In this document: positions 51,021 through 59,172 of the stretch, in pieces
Layout: every line of letters begins with the position of its first letter
Position numbering within the stretch: the stretch's first letter is position 1
Assembly: GCF_019443445.1 (NCBI RefSeq)
Contig: NZ_CP080378.1
Location: forward strand, 1,240,001 to 1,304,000
From: Massilia sp. PAMC28688
GTDB lineage: Bacteria; Pseudomonadota; Gammaproteobacteria; Burkholderiales; Burkholderiaceae_D
DNA length: 64,000 nucleotides
Direction of reading: 5' to 3'
Notes under the pieces: generated by a model
The model's input: only the letters and a program-made list of their open reading frames with translations
Database searches by the model: none
What the model was told of the DNA's origin: nothing
Program-made: the position numbers and the translations under genes

Positions 51021-53850
51021 ACGCTGCGCTTTTGTCTGCCGGCGCCACACGGCGCTGCAGCACAAAGATCGGCTGCGCCCACTGCATGTCCTTTTTCTTC
51101 TTGCTCGTGATGAGCGTCAGTTCCGAAGGGTCATACACGTCGGTGTTGTGCGTGAGCGGCGTGGTCATGAGGTACTGGGCATCGGTGTTCTTGAGGAACT
51201 CCCCCACCAGCTGGATGTTGCGGATGTCCAGGTGCGCAAACGGCTCGTCGATGAACACGAAGCCGCCGGAGCCATCTTCCGACTTCAACAAGCCAATCAG
51301 CAGCACCAGCGACTTCATGACCTGCTGGCCACCGGAGGCTTCGCCATCGTTCATGCCTATCTGGTCCTTGCCGTCGAACTTGAAGCGCACGTGCAGGCCA
51401 GCCTGCGCCAGCTGCACGTCGTCGTTCTCCAGCCGCACCGAATCGGCATTGACTTCAATGCCGGCCAGTTCACCAAGCTCCTTGATGTTCTTGCTGTAGG
51501 TCTTGATGGTGTAGCGCAGGCGCTCGATGTAGGCGCCGCGCGCATTGGCAGTCGCTTCAATCGCGCGGTTATTCTGGTAGCGCCGCTCGTCGGTCTCCGA
51601 CTGGCGCCCCTGCAGCTGCTCATTCAAGCGGTGGTACTGGTCGATGACGGTGGCATCGAGCTCCCAGTCGTCGCGCGCCAGGCTGTGCTGGAGCGATGTC
51701 ACGCGCAGGTCCACCTGGTGCGTATTCTGGTGCTCGGCCACCAGCGCTGCCCGGCGTGCGGGACGGCGCCAGCTGTGCGGCAGGTGGCGCCAGCTGCGGC
51801 GCAATTGCACCAGCACCTTGGCATGTTCGGCGCGCTGTTCGATCTGGCGCTTGTGACCCAGGCGCAGGCCCGCTTCAGCTTCTGACAGCGCCAGGCGCGC
51901 GTTCTGCCACACGGTGTCGGCGCGGGTGCGCGCCACGGTCGCGGCCTTGGTCAGGCCCTGCAGCTCGCCCAGGCGCGAGCCCACTTCCAGGCGCTCGGCC
52001 TTGAGCGGCGCCAGGTTGCGCTGCGCGTCCTCGAATTCCGCCGAGCGCGCTGCCAGTTCCTTGGCCGCGTCCACGCCCGCAATGCGCGCCTTGAGCGCGC
52101 CCACTTCGGCCGCCAGGCGGCTGATGGACAGCGTCAGTTCATCTTCCTTCGCTTCCAGTGCCGGCAGCGACTTTTGCAGCGCCTCCAGGCGCTGGGTACG
52201 GCCGGCCTGGCCGAAGCGGTAGCGCGACGCTTCCACGAACAGCGAGCGGCCGCCGCGCCGTTCGCGGTGATACGCGTCCGGGGTGATCCATTCGGCATCC
52301 CTGGACAGGCGCATGCCTTCTTCCACCGAGTCCACCCGGTCGATGCGCGATAGCTGGTCGATCAGCCACGAGGGAGCCGCGGCGGAAAAGCGCACCACCG
52401 ACAGCAGGCTGCCGTCTTTCGACTGCGGCGCATCCACGCATTCCGGGACAATGAAGTGGCGATAGCGCTCCTTCTCAGCCAGCCGGTAGGCAGCCGGCGC
52501 ATCCTTGGCGCGTTCGAGCAGCACCACCGAGGCGTAGCCGCCCAGGATACCTTCCACCGCGCCCTGCCATTTGGCGTCCGTCACTTCCACGATGTCGCTC
52601 AGCATGGCGTGCGCGATGCCGGCATCGCGCAGGGCACGGCGCATGCCGCGGACCGCTTCCGGCTCCGGCATCGCGCTCTTGCCCTGCAGGGCCGAGATGG
52701 TGGCCTGTTCGCCTGCAATGCGCTGCGACAGCGCCTCGCGAGCCTGCTTCTGGCGCGCCAGCTCGGCTTCCTTGTCATCGAGCTGCTGCGATACTTCGGC
52801 AATGTCGGCGCCGGCGTCGGCGGCCAGCTTTTGCAATCGCTCCCTTTGTTCCAGCAGGCTTTCGTGCGGCTTGATGCGGGTATTGACCTGCGACAGGCGG
52901 CTGGCCAGGGCAGTGGCTTCCTGCTCCAGCAGCGTCTCCTGCTGCTGGGCGTCGCTCAGCGCCTTGGCCTGGGCGGCCAGCGCATTGCGCTTTTCAACCA
53001 GTTGCGAGTCGGCCTGCGCCATTGGTTTGCGCTGCTCACGCAGCGTGCGGCTGACGGCACCCGCCTTTTCGCGCGCCTCGTGATACTCCAGGCTCGGCAT
53101 GACTTCTTCCAGCAGGTTGCGCCGTTCCTTGTGCAAGTCTTCCCACTGGTGGTAATTGGCCACGCGCAGGCGCAGGCCTTCGAGGTTGGTGCGCGATGCT
53201 TCCAGCTCGGTCTCGAAGCGCTTCAGTTCCGTCTCGGTGTCGCGCTGGTGGCGCTTGGCTTCGTCGTAGGCGTCCAGCACTTCCTTGTCGCCGAAGACCT
53301 GGAACACCAGGTCCAGCAGCTGGCGCGGCGCGTACTCGCACAGCTTGTCGGTTTCGCCCTGCTCCAGCGCCAGCACCTTGGCCATGGCAGGCGACAGGCC
53401 TGCGTTGGCCAGGCGCTTGCGGTAGTTTTCCACCCCCAGCCAGTCGGTCGCGTCCATCACTTCCTCGACCTGCACGTTCCCGGGGCGCATGAGGTACTGG
53501 CGCTTCCAGTCGCCGCCGTTCTTCTGGATCTGGCAAAACAGCGTCACTTCGTCATCGCTGAAAAAGCCGGAGCTGCGAAACGGCCGGTTGGACAGCTGGC
53601 GGCCCACGTTCTTGTTGTCGACCACGGATCGGATCCAGGCCGTCTGCTGACCCGAATGGCGCGCGTAGTGCTTGTAGGTGCGGCCCATCGAGCAGTCCAG
53701 CCCAAACAGGGTGCGCAGCGCGTCCAGCAGCGTGGTCTTGCCCGAACCATTCTGGCCGGCGATGGTGATGATCTTTGCGTCAAGCGGGATATTCTTGATG
53801 CGCTGCCAGTAATCCCAGTGGACCAGTTCAAGCGATTTAATGTGGAACAT
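51019..53850 (-). CDS. condensin SMC ATPase, MksB/JetC-like
   Basis: 943 residues. Walker A GQNGSGKT (32-39) after a short N-terminal strand; Q-loop region FCQIQKN; long Glu/Arg/Gln coiled coil to about 400; a compact hinge-like domain (about 405-520, VEGILGGYASVVLLERA); a second coiled coil; and a C-terminal ATPase half with signature SGGQQVMKSLVLLI (from 839) and Walker B FVFIDEPFAHLD (864-875). The layout and size fit MksB and other short MukB-type SMC proteins, not SbcC, which has a zinc hook instead of a hinge. Nine bases after the preceding gene; last gene of the operon. Confidence 0.85.
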   Translation of the reverse strand: MFHIKSLELVHWDYWQRIKNIPLDAKIITIAGQNGSGKTTLLDALRTLFGLDCSMGRTYKHYARHSGQQTAWIRSVVDNKNVGRQLSNRPFRSSGFFSDDEVTLFCQIQKNGGDWKRQYLMRPGNVQVEEVMDATDWLGVENYRKRLANAGLSPAMAKVLALEQGETDKLCEYAPRQLLDLVFQVFGDKEVLDAYDEAKRHQRDTETELKRFETELEASRTNLEGLRLRVANYHQWEDLHKERRNLLEEVMPSLEYHEAREKAGAVSRTLREQRKPMAQADSQLVEKRNALAAQAKALSDAQQQETLLEQEATALASRLSQVNTRIKPHESLLEQRERLQKLAADAGADIAEVSQQLDDKEAELARQKQAREALSQRIAGEQATISALQGKSAMPEPEAVRGMRRALRDAGIAHAMLSDIVEVTDAKWQGAVEGILGGYASVVLLERAKDAPAAYRLAEKERYRHFIVPECVDAPQSKDGSLLSVVRFSAAAPSWLIDQLSRIDRVDSVEEGMRLSRDAEWITPDAYHRERRGGRSLFVEASRYRFGQAGRTQRLEALQKSLPALEAKEDELTLSISRLAAEVGALKARIAGVDAAKELAARSAEFEDAQRNLAPLKAERLEVGSRLGELQGLTKAATVARTRADTVWQNARLALSEAEAGLRLGHKRQIEQRAEHAKVLVQLRRSWRHLPHSWRRPARRAALVAEHQNTHQVDLRVTSLQHSLARDDWELDATVIDQYHRLNEQLQGRQSETDERRYQNNRAIEATANARGAYIERLRYTIKTYSKNIKELGELAGIEVNADSVRLENDDVQLAQAGLHVRFKFDGKDQIGMNDGEASGGQQVMKSLVLLIGLLKSEDGSGGFVFIDEPFAHLDIRNIQLVGEFLKNTDAQYLMTTPLTHNTDVYDPSELTLITSKKKKDMQWAQPIFVLQRRVAPADKSAA

Positions 53851-53859
53851 GATCTAGTC

Positions 53860-54573
53860 TCAGTTGGTTGGGTCGGCGCTGGAGGTATCGAGCATGGTGT
53901 CGGCCACGGCGGCGGCATCCATGACGGCGGGGTCGGCCACGGCCACCGGCGCGCGCTTGAACACGTCGGCCAGGGCGCCGTTGATGATGCGCTCCTTGAG
54001 TACGTCCGTATCCATCAGCAGGTCGAGCAGCGGGCCTTCCAGGATCACGTCGCCGCGCCGTTCGATAAAGCCCATGCGCGACAGCGCCCCCAGGTTCATG
54101 TCCATGCGCGTCTTCTTGCCCAGCTTGTCGCCAAAGTCGGACAGCAGGGCCGTGTACGAAATGCCGATCGACGTGTCCTCGGCGCGCGGCATCGGCTTGT
54201 CCTTTTCAAACAGGTCGTTCTGGTCGTCGTCCGCATGCTGGTGCGTTTCCTGGCGCTCGCGCTTGGGCAGGATGATCTGCGCCCACAGCACCACCAGCAG
54301 GGCCACGCCGTCGCGCGTGAGGCCGAAATTATTGTTTTGCCAGATGTCCCTGGCGCCGAAGATCTTCGGTTCCACCGTGCGGTGCAACGCCAGCGTGACA
54401 TGGTCGGCGTACACGTTGTCGATCAGCTTGAGGCCGGATTCAAGCAGGCGCTTGTCCACTTCTGCCCTGAACAGTTCATCGGACAGCACGCGCTTGACCA
54501 GTTTGTCGTCACGGCGCAGGGTCTGGTGCGTGAGCAGGCGCGCAATCAGGATTTGGGAGTCGTCATTCATCAA
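53860..54573 (-). CDS. condensin KITE subunit, MksE/JetB-like
   Basis: 237 residues. Two winged-helix-like units: residues about 10-95 (RLLTHQTLRRDDKLVKRVLS, DNVYADHVTLALHRTVEP) and about 135-190 (GISYTALLSDFGDKLGKKTR, LGALSRMGFIERRGDVI). The second ends in a typical wing, RMGFIERRGD. Separating them is a charged linker with HQHADDDQNDLFEKD. This matches DUF4194/MukE-type KITE subunits, which bridge the kleisin and the SMC arms. It overlaps the upstream gene by 11 bases and precedes the SMC by nine. Confidence 0.75.
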   Translation of the reverse strand: MMNDDSQILIARLLTHQTLRRDDKLVKRVLSDELFRAEVDKRLLESGLKLIDNVYADHVTLALHRTVEPKIFGARDIWQNNNFGLTRDGVALLVVLWAQIILPKRERQETHQHADDDQNDLFEKDKPMPRAEDTSIGISYTALLSDFGDKLGKKTRMDMNLGALSRMGFIERRGDVILEGPLLDLLMDTDVLKERIINGALADVFKRAPVAVADPAVMDAAAVADTMLDTSSADPTN

Positions 54574-55948
54574 GCGGTCCGCTTTCCGGAGGTGTTGCGT
54601 GGTTGTCGAGTGAGAGTGTGGCCACCGACATGGCAGCCACGTGCGGATCGCTCAGCTGCACCATGGCGTCGGTGGCCGTAAAACTGATGGGCAGGCGCGC
54701 CAGCTGCGCGGTGGCGCCCTGCAGGCTCGCCTCCGACACGTCGCCCAGCAGCGGGAGCATGGAAGCGCGGTAGGAGGCCACGGCGAAGCTGGCCGGCAGC
54801 AGCGAATCCTGGATCGGCACCGAAGTGGGGCCAGCTTCCGAGAAGCTCGGGAAGTTCCCCAGGTTGGCAAAGTCGGACAGGCGCGCCAGCCACGTGTCGA
54901 GTTCCACCTGGATGGCCGGCGCGTCGTTGACGGTGAGCGGCGCATCCTGGCCCGCCGGCAGGCCGGCCTGCGCCAGCACGGCAAAGCGCTCCTGCAGCAG
55001 TTCGGTCTCGGCCACGTCGATCATTTCGGCCGGGGTCACGAACATGGGCATCACGGGCCGGTCAATTGCACCCTGGGCCAGCGATGCCAGGTCGTCGTGC
55101 GCCAGCAGCCAGCGCTTGACGTCCGTGGTCGACAGGCCCGACTGGCCCAGGTGAACGCGCTGGCGCTCGATCTGGTTGAGCGCGCGCGAAAACATGCCCT
55201 GCATGTTGAGCAGCGCGCTCTGGGCCCGGCCAATGGCCTGCGCCGCCTTGTGGGTGGCGGCATCGGCCCGCTCGTCGGCGGTGATGGCGCGCAGGATCAG
55301 CGAGCCCTTCTCCACCCAGTCGCAGGCCATGTGCCACTTGGCCTGGGAAGTGCGCAGGCGGAACTCCGAGCCCGAGGCGATCGCATCGCGAAATTCTTCG
55401 GTCAGGTCCACCAGGCGCCCCAGCAGGTGCTTGAGCTGCTCCACCGTCACGCCACCCACGGCCTGGGCGCCGGCCACCTGCGACAGCAAGAAGCCCATTT
55501 CCGCTTCATCGTCGGCCTGCCCCATCGACAGCAGCGTGTCGAGCGCCGACAGGACATTGCGCGCCATGGGCGTGACGCGGTACACGGCGCCCGCCGCATC
55601 CCAGGCCAGCAGGCCGTGGCTGCGCAGGCGCTGCAGCACCGTTTCCAGGCTTTCCGGGACCAGGTAGGACAGGCGGCTGTTGATGTCGGCGCGCGAGAAG
55701 GCGGAGGTGGATGCGTCGCCCGCCAGCTCGCGCAGCACCAGGAGGCGAATCAGCACGCCGTCCGAGCCGCCATGGAACAGGGCCGTAAAGGCTTGCAGCG
55801 TGGGCTGCGCGCGCTTGAGATGAAAGACCTGCTCGATTTCGTCGGCCGAAATGCCGGCGTTGAAGTGCGCTTGCAGCGAATCGTGCTCGTCCTGCCCGGG
55901 TGCCAACGGGTCTGCGGCCAAAGCCGCGCCTGCCATTAATTCCATCAT
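54563..55948 (-). CDS. condensin kleisin-like subunit, MksF/JetA-like
   Basis: About 461 residues from ATG 55948 (an in-frame TTG 21 bases further up is also open). The N-terminal winged-helix region (SRADINSRLSYLVPESLETV, RLRSHGLLAWDAAGAVYRVT) and a long helical middle with TVEQLKHLLGRLVDLTEEFR and NMQGMFSRALNQIERQRV resemble MukF/MksF kleisins. The C-terminal 130 residues are beta/alanine-rich and end in an acidic tail. First gene of the operon. There is no JetD nuclease on either side, so this is more MksBEF-like than Wadjet. Confidence 0.7.
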   Translation of the reverse strand: MMELMAGAALAADPLAPGQDEHDSLQAHFNAGISADEIEQVFHLKRAQPTLQAFTALFHGGSDGVLIRLLVLRELAGDASTSAFSRADINSRLSYLVPESLETVLQRLRSHGLLAWDAAGAVYRVTPMARNVLSALDTLLSMGQADDEAEMGFLLSQVAGAQAVGGVTVEQLKHLLGRLVDLTEEFRDAIASGSEFRLRTSQAKWHMACDWVEKGSLILRAITADERADAATHKAAQAIGRAQSALLNMQGMFSRALNQIERQRVHLGQSGLSTTDVKRWLLAHDDLASLAQGAIDRPVMPMFVTPAEMIDVAETELLQERFAVLAQAGLPAGQDAPLTVNDAPAIQVELDTWLARLSDFANLGNFPSFSEAGPTSVPIQDSLLPASFAVASYRASMLPLLGDVSEASLQGATAQLARLPISFTATDAMVQLSDPHVAAMSVATLSLDNHATPPESGPLDE

Positions 55949-56091
55949 TGTGTATCCGGGCGTTCTCAACTCATCGCGGGGGCGTCAGTATATCAGTTCA
56001 GCTCGCGTGGAAAGCAGAAAACAGGCTGCCGGCACATGCATAAAAGCCAACAATAATGTCCCGACATGGCGGCCGCACGGCCTGCCGCGGC

Positions 56092-56841
56092 CTACTTCCT
56101 GACGATTTTCTCCAGCGTCTGCTCCACCATTTCGCCATCCTCGTCCGAGAAGCGCAGCTTGACCGGATACCATTCCAGTCCCGGCGCCAGCCACAGATCG
56201 ACGCGCTGCTCTTTCGAGTCGGCCGGCGGCGCCTTTACCACATGCACGGCCTGCAGCGTGCCCATGCCGGTCTTGATGCTCTCGCGCTTGACGACCTTGA
56301 AGCTCCAGACCTGGGCATCGCGCCGGCCCGCGACAAAAAACTTCCACTCGGAGCCAGGGATGAATTTTTCCGGCGCCCCGCGCGCCACTGCCGCCAGCTG
56401 CCACTGGATGCTGGCCCGATCCTGCTCGCCGCCGGTGAGCTTGTAACGTTCGGCCGGATCGTTGAACGACAGCGTCTTGCCGGCACGGTCGAAGCGGGCC
56501 GTGGTCTCGGCCTTGCGAAAGCGCTTTTCACGAAACTGCGCGGGGGCCAGGCCAAAGGCATCGATGCTGCCTTCGCTGCGGCTGTCGAGGATCTTGCCCA
56601 GCAACTGGGCACGCGCGCTGCTGGTGACGCTGTACTTGCCGTCGCCATGGCGCCAGTTGACGGTCGCCGCGCCGGACAGGGAAAAGCCCTTCTGGCGCGC
56701 GTCGAGGCGATAGTGAAGGTCGGCCGCCGGAGGCAGCTCGAACGCGCGCTTGATGGAGGCGTGTTCGTCGGCCACGGCCAGCGCCGCACTGCCAGTGAGG
56801 ACGGCGGCAGCGATCAGGCGAGTGAAGATGATGCTTTGCAT
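56092..56841 (-). CDS. DUF3108 family exported protein
   Basis: 249 residues. Signal peptide (LIAAAVLTGSAALAVA) then LPPAADLHYRLDARQKGFSL, a beta-barrel-like pattern with RASIQWQLAAVARG and SEWKFFVAGRRDAQVWSFKV, and the C-terminal hallmark DLWLAPGLEWYPVKLRFSDE. DUF3108 proteins are periplasmic and of unknown function, thought to bind lipid or polymer. Only three bases follow the stop of the upstream DUF3108 gene, so the two form an operon. Confidence 0.9.
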   Translation of the reverse strand: MQSIIFTRLIAAAVLTGSAALAVADEHASIKRAFELPPAADLHYRLDARQKGFSLSGAATVNWRHGDGKYSVTSSARAQLLGKILDSRSEGSIDAFGLAPAQFREKRFRKAETTARFDRAGKTLSFNDPAERYKLTGGEQDRASIQWQLAAVARGAPEKFIPGSEWKFFVAGRRDAQVWSFKVVKRESIKTGMGTLQAVHVVKAPPADSKEQRVDLWLAPGLEWYPVKLRFSDEDGEMVEQTLEKIVRK

Positions 56842-56844
56842 AGT

Positions 56845-57819
56845 TCAGTTTTCCTTGATGACGATCCGGCGCACCGTCTGCGTCGTGACCGTGCCATTTG
56901 CTTCGGTACTGCGCAACTGTACCGGGTACCAGTGCTGGTCCGGCGCCAGCCATAACTCCAGCAGTGCATTGTACGATCCGGGCGGCACCGGCCGCGCCAG
57001 GCGCCATGCTGCAATGCGCCCCATCTCGGTCTCTATCTCTTCCTGCGCGGTGACGACAAAATCAAACTCGCGCGCCTCCCTGGCCGTGGCAACGAGTATG
57101 CGCACGCCCTGCTCCAGCTGTGCGCTGCCGGCGCGTGCGATCCCGGCCAGCTGCATCACCAGGCTCGCGCTGTCCTGCGCCCCTGCCGCCAGCGCCGCCT
57201 GCGCCTGCGAGGCGGAAAACGTGATGCGCCCCCGCCCATGGTCGAAATGGGTCGCCGTCCAGGCCCGCCCGGGGCGCTTTTCCGCCATGCGGCGCGGTGC
57301 CATCCCGCCCTCGCCCACCGTGCCTTCGCTGCTCAGTTCCACCACAGTCGACCCCTGCTCCCGCGCCACCTGCACCAGGCTGTGCAGGCGGTAGCCGTCG
57401 TCCTGCCATTGCCAGCGCATTTCCCCCTCGCCAGACCAGCGGGCGCCCCCGGCCTCGACCCGCGTGACGGCAAATGCCAGGTCGGCCGATGGCGGCAGGC
57501 TGACCCTGTAGCCGCGCCGCGCTGCCGCATCGCTTGGCGCCGGCGGCGATGGTTGGGCCCTGGCCGGGCCAGGCGCGGCCACCGGTGCCTTCTGCGCCCG
57601 CTTGGATGCCGGCCTGGCGCCGCCCGCATCGGCGATGGGGGGCGGGACGGAAAATTTCAGCATGGCCACCACCGGGCCAGCCGCAGCCACAGTCGCCGGT
57701 TGTCCCGGCAGTGCCAGGCCAGGAGACAGCCACTGGAGCGCGGCGTAGTGCAGCAGTACCGACGCCGCACAGACCGCCAGTACCCGCCGCCACCGAACCG
57801 TGCAAGGAAGTCGCGCCAT
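56845..57819 (-). CDS. DUF3108 family protein, longer paralogue
   Basis: 324 residues from ATG 57819. N-terminal membrane anchor or signal (RVLAVCAASVLLHYAALQW) then a 70-residue Pro/Ala-rich spacer (PASKRAQKAPVAAPGPARA), then a DUF3108 domain: RRGYRVSLPPSADLAFAV, MRWQWQDDGYRLHSLVQV, and DFVVTAQEEIETEMGRIAAW. The terminal LELWLAPDQHWYPVQLRSTE matches its neighbour at 56092, making the two diverged tandem paralogues. Periplasmic or anchored. Confidence 0.85.
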   Translation of the reverse strand: MARLPCTVRWRRVLAVCAASVLLHYAALQWLSPGLALPGQPATVAAAGPVVAMLKFSVPPPIADAGGARPASKRAQKAPVAAPGPARAQPSPPAPSDAAARRGYRVSLPPSADLAFAVTRVEAGGARWSGEGEMRWQWQDDGYRLHSLVQVAREQGSTVVELSSEGTVGEGGMAPRRMAEKRPGRAWTATHFDHGRGRITFSASQAQAALAAGAQDSASLVMQLAGIARAGSAQLEQGVRILVATAREAREFDFVVTAQEEIETEMGRIAAWRLARPVPPGSYNALLELWLAPDQHWYPVQLRSTEANGTVTTQTVRRIVIKEN

Positions 57820-57971
57820 CCTGACAGTGTAACGTGCCAACACATCAATTCGATGACATGTCAGCCAATGCGGCGCTGCATGACTGGCCGATCCCATCAC
57901 ATTTTTTACGGCCTCGTGGCCGCAAGATTTCAATATCTGCTACGCTGATGCTTCATTCATCGGAGACCTAC

Positions 57972-58853
57972 ATGCTGAAACCGCAAATGCCCAACATTCC
58001 CGGTGTCGCTGCCGTGACCGACACGCTGGACTTCGTCAAGAACCTGTGGGGAAGCATGAGCGTTCCCGGTGTGAATATTCCCGGCATGGCCGCGCCAACG
58101 CTGTCCGTGGACGAACTGGACAAGAAAATTGCCGACCTGAAAGCGGTTGAATCCTGGCTCAACGTGAATGTATCCATGCTTCGCGGAACTATCCAGGCGC
58201 TTGAAGTGCAGCGCGGCACCATTGCCACGCTCAAGTCGATGGGTGCGACGCTGGCCAACGCGGTCAAGCAGCCCGGCGCGAATGAAAAATCCGTACTTGC
58301 GGCAGCGCCGTATGCCTCTGCCTTCTTTTCCCAGCCGGCAGCCGAGAGCCCGGCCAAGCCGCCGGCGCCGGCAGCCCCGGTGACGCCGCCCGCCCCACCT
58401 GCCGAGGCGGCGGCAGGCGCCGGTGCAGGGACAGGTGCAGGTACAGGTACAAGTCCAAGTCCAGGCAAGGATGCGCCTGCCATGGCCAATCCTGTTGCTT
58501 GGTGGAACACGCTTCAGGATCAGTTCAAGCAGGCGGTGTCAACGGCCATGTCGTCCGACGCCATGGCCAATGCCAGCACCATGGCCCAGGACGCCGCCGC
58601 CAAGCTGACCGCGGCCTCGGCCGGGCAGGCAGCCAAGCTCGGTACGGCCATGGTCAAGGCGGCAATGACGCCCGCACCGAGGGCACAGGACAAGGCTGAG
58701 GTCAAGGCTGAGGTCAAGGCTGACGACAAGGCATCCAAGGCCCAGGCCAAGGCACCAAGGGCTGCCAAGGCTGGCAAAGATGTCAAGGCCGCCGCCGGGC
58801 GCGCCCCCGCCAAGCGGGCCGCCAAGACCAGCGCCGGCAAAGGCGAGAGCTGA
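57972..58853 (+). CDS. phaM: PhaM-family polyhydroxyalkanoate granule regulator
   Basis: 293 residues from ATG 57972, with GGAGA six bases ahead; an upstream open frame is spurious. N-terminal PNIPGVAAVTDTLDFVKNLW and LSVDELDKKIADLKAVESWL, then NVSMLRGTIQALEVQRGTI, is the PhaM signature; these helices bind PHA synthase PhaC. The C-terminal half is Ala/Pro-rich, then a lysine-alanine tail (about 240-290) with KAEVKAEVKADDK, suited to DNA binding. In Ralstonia, PhaM activates PhaC and links granules to the nucleoid. Single gene. Confidence 0.9.
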   Translation: MLKPQMPNIPGVAAVTDTLDFVKNLWGSMSVPGVNIPGMAAPTLSVDELDKKIADLKAVESWLNVNVSMLRGTIQALEVQRGTIATLKSMGATLANAVKQPGANEKSVLAAAPYASAFFSQPAAESPAKPPAPAAPVTPPAPPAEAAAGAGAGTGAGTGTSPSPGKDAPAMANPVAWWNTLQDQFKQAVSTAMSSDAMANASTMAQDAAAKLTAASAGQAAKLGTAMVKAAMTPAPRAQDKAEVKAEVKADDKASKAQAKAPRAAKAGKDVKAAAGRAPAKRAAKTSAGKGES

Positions 58854-58867
58854 TACAGCGATACGGG

Positions 58868-59083
58868 CTAGGCCAGGCGCTGGATACGGATTGAATCGAT
58901 CAGGCCGTCTTGCTGGCGTTTGATGGTGGAGATATTGATCAGGCCCTCTTCCTTCAATTGCTGAACCTGCTCATGGACTGCCTGGAACGAGGGAATCGTG
59001 TCGCCCTTGGCGGCAATCGGTTTGATCCAGGCACTGCTGCCAACTTTCATCTTTTCGTAGACTTCTCTGGCGATATCGCGCAT
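58868..59083 (-). CDS. small conserved protein, winged-helix-like
   Basis: 71 residues with AAAGGG eight bases before ATG 59083. The segment MRDIAREVYEKMKVGSSAWI has a helical start, then DTIPSFQAVHEQVQQLKEEG and LINISTIKRQQDGLIDSIRI, a plausible helix-turn-helix with a beta-wing. Convergent with phaM, stops only about 15 bases apart. No function recognised. Confidence 0.6.
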   Translation of the reverse strand: MRDIAREVYEKMKVGSSAWIKPIAAKGDTIPSFQAVHEQVQQLKEEGLINISTIKRQQDGLIDSIRIQRLA

Positions 59084-59172
59084 CTATAGCCCTTTCCTGC
59101 GTGAAGCGGGGATTCCCGCGGTACGTTCAGTTTATCACCAGCAAACGACGGGACAAGCAGAACACGCAAGCC

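Noticed and set aside
51019..55948. SbcCD exonuclease operon
   Set aside because: The SMC has no zinc hook C-x-x-C in mid-coiled coil, and no SbcD-type phosphoesterase lies next to it.
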